Assembly (NCBI GenBank): GCA_015068735.1
Contig: SVJW01000015.1
Location: 1 to 35,241 of the forward strand
Source: Oscillospiraceae bacterium
GTDB lineage: Bacteria; Bacillota; Clostridia; UMGS1883
DNA: 35,241 nt
Direction of reading: 5' to 3'
Shown: positions 1 through 6,610 of the stretch, one piece after another
How positions within the stretch are numbered: position 1 is the first letter of the stretch
Layout: the number at the start of each line of letters is the position of its first letter
Translations under genes and position numbers: made by a program
The notes under the pieces: model-generated
What the model saw: only the letters and a program-made list of their open reading frames with translations
Databases searched by the model: none
Told to the model about the DNA's origin: nothing

Positions 1-269
1 ACGGCTCCAGCCGCCCGTCGGATTATAGGTCGGACAAACCAATCCTGTCGGCGTTGCTTCGGATGGGGTTTACATGGCACAAAGCGTTACCGCAATGTCG
101 GTGGGCTCTTACCCCGCCTTTCCACCCTTACTGGTAAAACCAGCGGTTTATTTCTGTTGCACTTTCCTTAGAGTCGCCTCCACCGGGATTTCTCCGGCAT
201 CCTGTCCTGCGAAGCTCGGACTTTCCTCATCAATACTTGCGTATTGCCGCGACCGTTCAGATTACTCAG
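1..269 (-). ncRNA. rnpB: RNase P RNA, class A, partial (3' part outside window)
   Basis: This is the catalytic RNA that removes 5' leaders from pre-tRNAs. Read on the minus strand, it shows the conserved RNase P blocks in order: GAGGAAAGTCCGAGCT near the 5' end, then GTGCAACAGAAA followed by AAACCGC, then GTAAGGGTGGAAAGG, GGGTAAGAGCCCACC, and GTAAACCCC followed by GAAGCAA. This order is typical of the class A fold. The 5' end is set at about 269 from the promoter just upstream. About 270 nt are present. Bacterial RNase P RNAs usually run 350-400 nt, so the 3' end lies beyond base 1. It follows nif3 on the same strand but has its own promoter. Confidence 0.95.
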
Positions 270-275
270 GTGACT

Positions 276-304
276 ATAATATCACGAAATCTTATCCGTG
301 TCAA
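276..304 (-). promoter_or_regulatory. Sigma-A promoter of rnpB
   Basis: On the minus strand there is a perfect -35 TTGACA (299-304), a 17-bp spacer and -10 TATTAT (276-281). The expected start lies about 7 nt downstream, where the conserved RNase P RNA sequence begins. The -35 box is inside the last codons of nif3 and the -10 box directly follows the nif3 stop codon. Confidence 0.85.
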
Positions 305-1070
305 GCAGGGGAGAAACCTCTGCCTGGCTTATGTGTAATTCTAATTTATCACCGAATTTTTCGTTGAGCTTGTTTTCAAGAATTCCTGTTACGATTTTTT
401 CGCTGTCAAAGTGGCGCATTTCTATAAAATCAATATTGTCATTGGCTTTCATCATACCTAATTCGTGATGCTTCAAATCACCGGAAATATAAACATCCGC
501 ACCTAATTTCATTGCAATTTCGGGAAGTTCACCACCGCCGCCACCGTTACATACTGCAACAGTTTTTATTTCTCTGTCCTCGGAAAATGTGGAGTAGAGA
601 GTTTCAATGTTAAACTCTTTCTTTATTTTTGCGCAAAGTATCTTTGCAGTAGTTCCCACAGGAGCGTTGCAAATTCTTCCCAACGCACCCTCAAGATTTC
701 CAAAAGGGGTAAGGTTTAATTTGTTGCATACAGTATCGGTAATTCCGCCGGGTGCAGAATCAAGATTTGTATGTGCGCTGTATATGGAAATACCGTTTTC
801 CAATGCCGATACAAGCATTTCTCCGAAATCTGTTTCATCCGTTACTTTTTTCACGGGATTGAATATCACGGGATGGTGTGTGATAATAAGCTCTGCACCA
901 AGGCTAATCGCTTCTTTCACTACGTTTTTGTTTGCATCAAGGCACAAAACTGCTTTTGTAATATTTCTATCCCGTCTTCCTACAAGGAGACCGATATTGT
1001 CAAAATCTTCTTTGTATTCGGGAGGAAATTCTTTTTCAAGATAATCTGTAATTTCACAAAGTTTTATCAT
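282..1070 (-). CDS. Nif3-like dinuclear metal centre hexameric protein
   Basis: This is a member of the Nif3/YqfO/YbgI family (262 aa), cytoplasmic proteins that form hexamers and bind a two-metal centre. The biochemical role is poorly settled, although members are often labelled GTP cyclohydrolase I type 2. The metal-binding signatures are visible: ITHHPVIF (H65, H66), SAHTNLDSAPGG (H100, D104) and a C-terminal HFDSEK (H220, E224). The length matches the short form without the PII-like insert seen in longer Firmicutes members. Its ATG overlaps the trmK stop by 4 nt (ATGA), so the two are translationally coupled. The trmK-nif3 pair is a standard arrangement in Firmicutes. Family assignment is secure; function is not. 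Confidence 0.93.
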   Translation of the reverse strand: MIKLCEITDYLEKEFPPEYKEDFDNIGLLVGRRDRNITKAVLCLDANKNVVKEAISLGAELIITHHPVIFNPVKKVTDETDFGEMLVSALENGISIYSAHTNLDSAPGGITDTVCNKLNLTPFGNLEGALGRICNAPVGTTAKILCAKIKKEFNIETLYSTFSEDREIKTVAVCNGGGGGELPEIAMKLGADVYISGDLKHHELGMMKANDNIDFIEMRHFDSEKIVTGILENKLNEKFGDKLELHISQAEVSPLLDTDKIS

Positions 1071-1753
1071 TTTTCTTCTCCTTTCAGAAGATTTTCGTAC
1101 TGAGCTTTCAAGCCCTCATACCGACTTCTTTTCTCAGTCTTGTTTTCTCCGATTTTATTTAAAATGCTGTTAATTTCATACAGTCTGTATCTTACATAAT
1201 CGTAGAAAAGGGGAGGAGTATTCTTAATAAGATAAGGACCTATTTCCATTTCTGTTTCGGAAAGCTTTTCACTCTCTCCGCGAGTGGCTAAAAGTGCGGT
1301 ATACATCTTATTTCCCTCACGGCAAACCTCTTCTTTTTCGATTACATAACCGTGGGTGGAAAGATATTCCCTCAGTTCTCTGTGTGCCGTCTGCATCTGC
1401 AGTACAAAGTATTTGCAACCTTTTTCTTTTGTCAGTATTTCGGCAATGGTTTCGCCACCCATACCTGCAATGATGCAGCACTCAACTTCGCCTTCCGCAA
1501 TTGCGGAAAATCCGTCGGAAAGCCTTGTAGTGACTTTGTCGGAAACCTCAAAAGCTTTTATATTCTTTTCAGCCTGCATAAGAGGCCCTTTTTTTATATC
1601 CGCGGCAATGATTTTTTCAGCTATCCCTTTTTTTGCAAGGTAAATTGCCACATAGGCATGGTCTGTCCCTATGTCGCACAAAGACTGGCAGGGAGGAACA
1701 AGGGATGCAATCATTTTCAGCCTGGGAGTTAGATTTTTTTCAATGTTTAACAT
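1067..1753 (-). CDS. trmK: tRNA (adenine(22)-N(1))-methyltransferase TrmK
   Basis: TrmK (YqfN/Sp1610 family, 228 aa) is a cytoplasmic class I SAM-dependent methyltransferase that makes m1A at position 22 of tRNA. The SAM-binding motif I reads CDIGTDHAYVAIYLA (residues 26-40). The family's diagnostic AGMGGETI block is at 96-103. A helical C-terminal tail of about 60 residues is rich in Lys and Arg and fits the coiled-coil tRNA-binding domain of this family. The gene is directly coupled to nif3. A modest Shine-Dalgarno (GGTGA) lies 8 nt before the ATG. I do not see a convincing promoter in the 258-bp gap upstream, so transcription may come partly from read-through. Confidence 0.93.
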   Translation of the reverse strand: MLNIEKNLTPRLKMIASLVPPCQSLCDIGTDHAYVAIYLAKKGIAEKIIAADIKKGPLMQAEKNIKAFEVSDKVTTRLSDGFSAIAEGEVECCIIAGMGGETIAEILTKEKGCKYFVLQMQTAHRELREYLSTHGYVIEKEEVCREGNKMYTALLATRGESEKLSETEMEIGPYLIKNTPPLFYDYVRYRLYEINSILNKIGENKTEKRSRYEGLKAQYENLLKGEEK

Positions 1754-1797
1754 ATAAATTCACCATGTAAGTTAAAGGATGAAAAAAATAGTGCAGA

Positions 1798-1875
1798 ACG
1801 GACAAACTGAGCCACGGCTTGCCGTGGGTTACCCGAAGCTGTATGTGTATACAGCGAGAGGCGAAGTTTGTTCGT
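1798..1875. other. Predicted three-way-junction element (structured RNA or small repeat)
   Basis: A 10-bp outer stem pairs 1798-1807 (ACGGACAAAC) with 1866-1875 (GTTTGTTCGT). It encloses two tetraloop hairpins: CCACGG-CTTG-CCGTGG (1812-1827) and GCTGTAT-GTGT-ATACAGC (1838-1855). The one imperfect pair in the outer stem is a G-U wobble if the plus strand is transcribed, and an A-C mismatch on the minus strand. This slightly favours a plus-strand RNA. It lies in the gap between yqeY and trmK and is not coding. It could be an unrecognised ncRNA, a cis-element upstream of trmK, or a short interspersed palindromic repeat. I do not recognise the family. Confidence 0.5.
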
Positions 1876-1891
1876 AGTTTATTGGCATCGC

Positions 1892-1922
1892 AAAAAAAGA
1901 AATCCGTAAATTTACGGATTTC
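1892..1922 (-). terminator. Rho-independent terminator downstream of yqeY
   Basis: A perfect 24-bp palindrome, GAAATCCGTAAA (1899-1910) facing TTTACGGATTTC (1911-1922), is followed on the minus strand by seven T residues (complement of 1892-1898). It ends transcripts arriving from the raiA-yqeY side about 90 nt after the yqeY stop. The stem is AT-rich with essentially no unpaired loop sequence, so its strength is uncertain. Confidence 0.65.
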
Positions 1923-2011
1923 AACCCAAAAATAATTTTTTTGAAAAGACAAACCGTAAATAGAATCATTAACACGCCAATAAACGGTCGGTGCTGTTTT
2001 TTACATCCTTA

Positions 2012-2449
2012 TTATTCGCAGAGAGATGCAACTACCTGATTAATAACCTTACCGTCAGCCTTACCCTTAAGTTCAGCCATAACGGTTTTCATTATCATAC
2101 CCTTGTTCTTTGTTGCGATGACATCGGCAAACTTTTCCATTATAACTGCCTTGATTTCTTCTTCACCCATCTGTGCAGGAGCATATTCCTTGATGATTTC
2201 ATAATTTGTTGTATATTCTGCGATAAGCTCTGTTCTTTCTGCAGGACAAGTGTCAAGCTGCTCCTTTGCACTCTTAAGCTCTTTAAGAATAACTGCATCT
2301 GTCATTTCTTCGGTAATGTCGTTTCTTACACCATTGTCGATGCCGTACTTCTTTACTGCGGCAATAAGGCCCGAGATAACGTTCTTTCTTACCTTATCCT
2401 GCGCTTTCATAGCGGCAATCATGTCTTTCTGTAACTGCTGTAATGTCAT
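2012..2449 (-). CDS. GatB/YqeY domain-containing protein
   Basis: This is a stand-alone YqeY-family protein of 145 aa, the usual length. It is related to the tail domain of GatB, the subunit of the tRNA-dependent amidotransferase. The family fold is an N-terminal helical bundle plus a small C-terminal helical domain. The sequence shows the characteristic start (LQQLQKDMIAAMKAQDKVRK), the AEY..NYEIIKEYAPAQMGEEEI segment and the ending KGKADGKVINQVV. A role in tRNA-dependent amidation or tRNA binding is assumed from homology and not proven. The start ATG has an AAAGG site 12-16 nt upstream. It is the last gene of the raiA-rnmV-radC-yqeY run before a terminator. Confidence 0.92.
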   Translation of the reverse strand: MTLQQLQKDMIAAMKAQDKVRKNVISGLIAAVKKYGIDNGVRNDITEEMTDAVILKELKSAKEQLDTCPAERTELIAEYTTNYEIIKEYAPAQMGEEEIKAVIMEKFADVIATKNKGMIMKTVMAELKGKADGKVINQVVASLCE

Positions 2450-2485
2450 AATATATCAATCCTTTCAATAATTTGTTCTCAAATA

Positions 2486-2504
2486 AAGCCTTTTCGAAAG
2501 GCTT
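2486..2504 (-). terminator. Weak hairpin between radC and yqeY
   Basis: An 8-bp stem, AAGCCTTT (2486-2493) with AAAGGCTT (2497-2504), has a 3-nt loop and a poor T-tract (TATTT) on the minus strand. An alternative stem (GGCTTG 2500-2505 with CAAGCC 2511-2516) is mutually exclusive with it. It may attenuate rather than stop read-through into yqeY. Confidence 0.35.
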
Positions 2505-2517
2505 GCCTTGCAAGCCG

Positions 2518-3216
2518 TCAATTCGGCATTAAGCCGGAGTCTGCCATACTTACAAATTTTTCCGGAGATGCGGCTATAATATGGTCAAGCACATGTACAT
2601 CCATTCCTTCAAGAACGGTGCAGAGCCTGTTTGTGAGGATTCTGTCATTCTCCGAAGCATATGCGCCTGCAGATGGATGGTTATGAGCCAGGATTACTGC
2701 CGAGGCGTTGTGCTTGACTACTAAATTTACTACTTTCCTGGGATGTATGGTAGCTTGTGCAACTGTACCCTCTTCCAAAATTTCAAACGCCAGTACTTTC
2801 CTCTGCGAATCAAGACAGATAACTGCAAAAACTTCCTTTTTCTCAGCACCTATCTTTTTGCACACATATTCTCCTGCGTCAAAAGTCGTTTCTATAAACT
2901 TTTTTTCTCTGGTGGAAAGGGCATTGTAAAATTTGGAAAGTTCGGGAATCATTTTAATCAGAATTGCAGAATGCTCCCCAATACCGTCAACTTTGCAAAG
3001 CTCCTCCACAGATGCATTAAACACGGCAGATGGGCTTTTAAACTCATCTATAAGTTTGTGTGCCACGGGATTTACATCACCCTGCGGAATAGCATAAAAA
3101 AGGAGTAACTCCAAAACCTCGTGGTCAGCAAAAGAAGAAAGTCCCTCTTTTAGAAATCTTTCTTTCACTCTTGTTCTGTGTTTCTTATGAAGTTCGGGTG
3201 TAACGTCGTCATGCAT
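2518..3216 (-). CDS. radC: RadC family JAB/MPN-domain protein
   Basis: RadC (232 aa) is a DUF2466/JAB-like metalloprotein family. It was once linked to DNA repair, but its substrate is still unknown. An N-terminal helix-hairpin-helix region (about residues 60-90, VDGIGEHSAILIK) precedes the zinc-binding JAB signature LAHNHPSAGAYASENDR (176-192). H178, H180 and D191 are in the expected ligand spacing. Most RadC proteins have HPSG after the histidines, while this one has HPSA, a small variation that leaves the metal ligands intact. It starts 4 nt after the rnmV stop, so it belongs to the same operon. Confidence 0.93.
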   Translation of the reverse strand: MHDDVTPELHKKHRTRVKERFLKEGLSSFADHEVLELLLFYAIPQGDVNPVAHKLIDEFKSPSAVFNASVEELCKVDGIGEHSAILIKMIPELSKFYNALSTREKKFIETTFDAGEYVCKKIGAEKKEVFAVICLDSQRKVLAFEILEEGTVAQATIHPRKVVNLVVKHNASAVILAHNHPSAGAYASENDRILTNRLCTVLEGMDVHVLDHIIAASPEKFVSMADSGLMPN

Positions 3217-3220
3217 AGTA

Positions 3221-3787
3221 TCACTTGCCTGTAATTTCTAAAAATTTTTCTCTTGTAATAAGTGCGTTAAGAGCATCGATAAGTGCGTTTGTGGAAATCT
3301 TTTCAGGTATTGACAGCTCTTTGCACAAAGATGCACGGGCGGCGGCACAGTCAGTGCCGCCGTATAGTCCTGCATCGTATAAATCATTTTTTGTGATTTT
3401 TTCTTTTGCTTCTTCGGAGTGGGTGTATTTCATAAGAATTTCCGAAAGTGTCTTTTCGTCAATTCCTTCAACACCCAGCTTACCCTCTTTTGAAGCGGTG
3501 GCTTTGCGTTTTTCCTTGCCCAAAATTTCGGGAATATATGCCTGCTTGATTTCCCCCTCGTCTACAAAGCCCTTAATATGATTGCGTATCATAAAACCGG
3601 CACGGTCGGAATCTGTCAGAATAAGAAGTCCGCGCGTTTTTGCAAGGTTTCTCAGAAACTCGCGTTTTTGCTTGTCCTTAAAAATTCTGAATCCTTCAGT
3701 TGTGAAAATAGGGGAGGAGCAGATGCGTTCAAGCCGCATTTTGTCATATTTCCCTTCAACTATAATGGCTTCTTTAATATTTATCAT
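3221..3787 (-). CDS. rnmV: Ribonuclease M5 (5S rRNA maturase)
   Basis: RNase M5 is a Firmicutes Toprim endonuclease that cuts both sides of 5S rRNA precursors bound to ribosomal protein uL18. The 188-aa length is normal. The Toprim domain fills the N-terminal half. The catalytic glutamate motif VEGKYDKMRLE is at 10-20 and the acidic motif ILTDSDRAG at 56-64 (D59, D61). The C-terminal half (YGGTDCAAARASLCKEL onward) matches the M5-specific RNA-binding extension. Its ATG shares one base with the raiA stop (TGATG), indicating coupled translation. The neighbourhood, with ribosome hibernation factor, trmK and rnpB, is consistent with RNA metabolism. Confidence 0.94.
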   Translation of the reverse strand: MINIKEAIIVEGKYDKMRLERICSSPIFTTEGFRIFKDKQKREFLRNLAKTRGLLILTDSDRAGFMIRNHIKGFVDEGEIKQAYIPEILGKEKRKATASKEGKLGVEGIDEKTLSEILMKYTHSEEAKEKITKNDLYDAGLYGGTDCAAARASLCKELSIPEKISTNALIDALNALITREKFLEITGK

Positions 3788-4311
3788 CAGTCTGTTTCGA
3801 TAAGTCCGTAATTACCGTCCTTGCGGCGGTAAACAATATCTGTTGTATTTGTCTGTGCATTGCGGAATATAAAGAAATTGTGACCGAGAAGATTCATCTG
3901 CAAAACAGCCTCTTCCGCACTCATGGGTTTAACATGGTGTGTCTTTGTCTTTACGATTTTAATTTCCGCATCTTCCTGAGGAATTTCGGTGAAGAAATCA
4001 ACTTCTTTAGAAACGCCCTCACGAAGCTTTTTCGCAAGTCTTGTTTTGTTTTTTCTGATCTGCCTTGTAATGGCATCAACAACATCATCGGCAGCATTAT
4101 ATACTTCTGTATCACGTTCCTCCGCACGGTAAATCATATCTGTTGTGCGGATAGTAACTTCGACAATCATTTTATCTTTCTGCTCGCTTACCACAATATC
4201 AGCGGTAGCGTCATCATCGAAGAATTTGCCCAGCTTGTCTATCTTTTTTACGAGCGTTTCCTTCTTCTCATTGCCGAGTTCGAGCTTTCTTACATAAATG
4301 TTAGTTTTCAT
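3787..4311 (-). CDS. raiA: Long-form ribosome hibernation-promoting factor (HPF/RaiA)
   Basis: This protein (174 aa) binds the decoding region of the 30S subunit and, in the long form, joins ribosomes into inactive 100S dimers during starvation or stationary phase. The N-terminal S30AE domain (about 1-100) has the beta-alpha-beta pattern and the KTRLAKKLRE helix. A charged linker (residues about 100-118) leads to the C-terminal dimerisation domain ending in QTNTTDIVYRRKDGNYGLIE, which identifies the long form. It is the first gene of the minus-strand block and has a strong promoter about 95 nt upstream and a good Shine-Dalgarno (GGAGGGG). The leader can form hairpins but I could not assign it to a known RNA family. 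Confidence 0.94.
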   Translation of the reverse strand: MKTNIYVRKLELGNEKKETLVKKIDKLGKFFDDDATADIVVSEQKDKMIVEVTIRTTDMIYRAEERDTEVYNAADDVVDAITRQIRKNKTRLAKKLREGVSKEVDFFTEIPQEDAEIKIVKTKTHHVKPMSAEEAVLQMNLLGHNFFIFRNAQTNTTDIVYRRKDGNYGLIETD

Positions 4312-4406
4312 ATGTGCCCCTCCTTGAAAATGATGTTATGCCGGAAGAGTCGGTATATGCACCGGTCCTGCCGGCGATTGGGAAGAGTTGTGCTCTTCTT
4401 ATTTTT

Positions 4407-4435
4407 ATTATACTATAAGTTGTGGCAATAGTAAA
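4407..4435 (-). promoter_or_regulatory. Sigma-A promoter of raiA operon
   Basis: On the minus strand, -35 TTTACT (4430-4435), a 17-bp spacer and a perfect -10 TATAAT (4407-4412). It leaves a leader of about 90 nt before the raiA ATG. The leader contains two small inverted repeats (AAGAGCACAACTCTT and a GCCGG stem). Confidence 0.75.
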
Positions 4436-4492
4436 TAATTTTTTGATTTTTATTGAAAAAATCCTTTTTTACCCGATGAAACCAAAAAAAGC

Positions 4493-4521
4493 TTGACCCC
4501 CAAAAGCATAGGTGGTAGAAT
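4493..4521 (+). promoter_or_regulatory. Sigma-A promoter of the SGNH esterase gene
   Basis: -35 TTGACC (4493-4498), 17-bp spacer, -10 TAGAAT (4516-4521). The ATG follows 24 nt after the -10 box, with a GGGGG-containing ribosome site between. It is divergent from the raiA promoter, about 60 bp away. Confidence 0.8.
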
Positions 4522-4545
4522 CGTACCTGATAGGGGGAATGTGCA

Positions 4546-5343
4546 ATGAAAAAAGCAGATATTATCATATTTGGCGGACAGAGCAATATGCAGGGGCAGA
4601 CAGAGTGCTTGTCAGAAAACGAAGTTGTAGCAAATGCATTTGAATACAGATATTGCAGCGATACGCTCAAACCACTTCAGAATCCTGTGGGGGAGGACAT
4701 ACGTCCCGATTTTACAGAAGGCTATGCTTACGAAAAGACTATGCGTGACGGAAGATGGCACAGAGATAATATAACAGGTTCATCCTGCTACGGATTTACA
4801 AATATGGTACCTTCCTTCTGCCGTGCCTATACAAAGGAAACGGGAAATACAGCCATCGCAGTACATGCTGCAAAGGGTAGTACCGTTATTGCCCAATGGA
4901 TGCCGGGTACACTGGGGTATAACATAATTGTGAAGAAAACACTCGCCGCAATAGAAAAGGCGAAGGAAGAATTTGAGATAGGTCACATCTATCTTGCATG
5001 GCTTCAGGGTGAAAGTGATGCTATATATTGCAGTACAAAAGCATATTATAAGGAAGCAATTACGATTCTGAAAAACTCCCTTAAAAAAGATTTAGGACTT
5101 GAAAAGTTCGGAATTGTCCGCGTAGGACACTTTGTAAGGGATGAGCGCGACGACGAAATCATAAATGCCCAGGAAGAAGTATGCGTGGAAGATAATGATT
5201 TTGTAATGCTTACACGCCTTACTGCAGAACTTGAACAGACTACAGAGTATATGAATCCCGAGGCAAGAGGTCATTACAATGCAAAAGGTCAGGAAAAATT
5301 GGGCAACGAAGCCGGAACAGCCTTGGCAAAACTTGCAAAATAA
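4546..5343 (+). CDS. SGNH-type carbohydrate esterase (sialate O-acetylesterase, SASA family)
   Basis: This 265-aa hydrolase most likely removes acetyl groups from sugars. The SASA/CE6-like signatures are present: GQSNMQGQ (11-18) with nucleophile S13, the WLQGESDA block (152-159) and the C-terminal GHYNAKGQ (242-249) with catalytic H243. There is no signal peptide or membrane segment, so it probably acts in the cytoplasm on imported oligosaccharides or acetylated sugars. It is transcribed alone from its own promoter and ends at a strong bidirectional terminator. The true substrate (sialic acid, xylan-derived or other acetyl ester) cannot be decided from the sequence. Confidence 0.85.
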   Translation: MKKADIIIFGGQSNMQGQTECLSENEVVANAFEYRYCSDTLKPLQNPVGEDIRPDFTEGYAYEKTMRDGRWHRDNITGSSCYGFTNMVPSFCRAYTKETGNTAIAVHAAKGSTVIAQWMPGTLGYNIIVKKTLAAIEKAKEEFEIGHIYLAWLQGESDAIYCSTKAYYKEAITILKNSLKKDLGLEKFGIVRVGHFVRDERDDEIINAQEEVCVEDNDFVMLTRLTAELEQTTEYMNPEARGHYNAKGQEKLGNEAGTALAKLAK

Positions 5344-5349
5344 AAATAA

Positions 5350-5388
5350 ATGCAAAAAAGATGTGTGATTAACACATCTTTTTTGCAT
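5350..5388. terminator. Strong bidirectional terminator
   Basis: A 17-bp stem, 5350-5366 with 5372-5388, has a 5-nt loop and runs of A and T on both flanks. It serves the esterase gene on the plus strand and the activase operon on the minus strand. The stop codon of the minus-strand gene (TAA at 5369-5371) sits in the loop, so its last codons form one stem arm. Confidence 0.9.
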
Positions 5389-6610
5389 TTGAAAGCATTA
5401 ACTTAATTCTGTTTTCCTGATTTACCTTTGTTGCTCCGGGATCGTAATCTATTGCAACAATATTTATATTCGGATTCTTGTCTTTAAGGGGTTTCATCAT
5501 GCCTTTGCCGAATATATGATTGGGAAGACAACCGAAAGGCTGAGTGCAGACAATGTTATTTACACCTCTTTCGGAAAGCTCCAGCATTTCGGCAGGGAGA
5601 AGCCAACCTTCACCCATCTGCGCGCCGGTGGAAAGATATTCCTCTGCAAGGGATTTTATATGCTCAAACTCAGGAGGCACATCGAAACCCCCGACTTCTG
5701 CAATAGCTTCTCGAAGCTGAGATTGCATTCCCTTGAATCCCTTGTACATAATGCGGAACATCGGTTGCATCTTTTTTTTCATTCCGTACAGCTTGTAGTC
5801 GGAAATACTTGCATAAATGCAGTAAAGGAAGAAATCAATTATGCCCGGGCAGACAACCTCACAATCCTCGCTCATAAGAAATTTTTCCAGATTGTTATTT
5901 CCCAGAGGTGAATATTTTACAAAAATTTCTCCTACAATACCAACCTTTACTTTAGGAACGCGATTTAAAGGGATTTTTGCAAAAGCTTTTGCAATATCGG
6001 AAAATGCCCTCTTGCTTTTCATGAAAAATAATTTATCCTTTTGTATCCTGCTTATGATGTCAGCAGTACATTCTTCCACAACTTTTTCAGTATCGCCCTT
6101 ATATATTTCGTAAGGACGGCACTGGTTTGCAAGATTTGCGATAATATCACCAAAAACGGTGGCAAATATCATTTTATAAATAATTCCGGGGGAAAGAGAA
6201 AATCCGGGGTGTTTTTCCAATGCGTTGAAAGCCAGCGGAATTACGGGAACATATCCGTAACCCGCTTTTTTCAGGGCTTTCCTAAGTAGCGAAATATAGT
6301 TGGAAGCCCTGCAACCGCCGCCTGTCTGAAACAGTATCAGCGCAACCTTGTGTGGGTCATGACCGCGGTTTATAATTGCATCCAAAAACTGCCCGATAAC
6401 CAAAAGTGCAGGGTAGCAGGTATCATTATGCACATACTTAAGTCCCAGTTCAGTTATTTCAGGTCCGCTTGTTTCCAAAAGCTCCGATTTATAGCCGTAA
6501 CCGTCGAGCACTTTCATTACAATCTTGAAATGTGTAGGAAGCATATTGGGAACTAAAATAGTATGCGTTTTCTTCATTTCTTTTGTGAATTGGATGTAAT
6601 TTTGCGTCAT
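5369..6610 (-). CDS. 2-hydroxyacyl-CoA dehydratase-like protein (C-terminal part of split activase system)
   Basis: This 413-aa protein corresponds to the C-terminal section of the very large (about 1400 aa) CoA-substrate-specific activase proteins common in Clostridia, related to the HgdB/BcrB dehydratase fold. Visible blocks are YVHNDTCYPALLVIGQF (about 59-75), a glycine/cysteine motif FQTGGGCRASNY, CPGIIDFFLYC and CTQPFGCLPNHIFGKG. The conserved cysteines could ligate an Fe-S cluster. Its ATG overlaps the stop of the upstream 974-aa gene by 4 nt, so the two halves are co-translated. What the partner enzyme reduces is not known. A link to 2-hydroxyacyl-CoA dehydration or to ATP-driven low-potential electron transfer is inferred from family. 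Its final codons lie in the terminator stem. Confidence 0.82.
   Translation of the reverse strand: MTQNYIQFTKEMKKTHTILVPNMLPTHFKIVMKVLDGYGYKSELLETSGPEITELGLKYVHNDTCYPALLVIGQFLDAIINRGHDPHKVALILFQTGGGCRASNYISLLRKALKKAGYGYVPVIPLAFNALEKHPGFSLSPGIIYKMIFATVFGDIIANLANQCRPYEIYKGDTEKVVEECTADIISRIQKDKLFFMKSKRAFSDIAKAFAKIPLNRVPKVKVGIVGEIFVKYSPLGNNNLEKFLMSEDCEVVCPGIIDFFLYCIYASISDYKLYGMKKKMQPMFRIMYKGFKGMQSQLREAIAEVGGFDVPPEFEHIKSLAEEYLSTGAQMGEGWLLPAEMLELSERGVNNIVCTQPFGCLPNHIFGKGMMKPLKDKNPNINIVAIDYDPGATKVNQENRIKLMLSNAKKMC

Noticed and set aside
74..367. A 97-codon plus-strand frame
   Set aside because: It is antisense to RNase P RNA and the end of nif3. The RNA match is decisive.
1740..1952. A 70-codon minus-strand frame across the yqeY-trmK gap
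   Set aside because: It runs through the terminator palindrome and the three-stem element, has no ribosome site and no recognisable protein pattern.
1798..1985. T-box or riboswitch upstream of trmK
   Set aside because: No T-box sequence, specifier-like loop or antiterminator was seen, and the likely strand of the fold does not favour a trmK leader.
4312..4406. raiA leader as a known raiA-associated RNA
   Set aside because: The leader is only about 90 nt with two small hairpins. I could not match it to the longer conserved raiA RNA motif.
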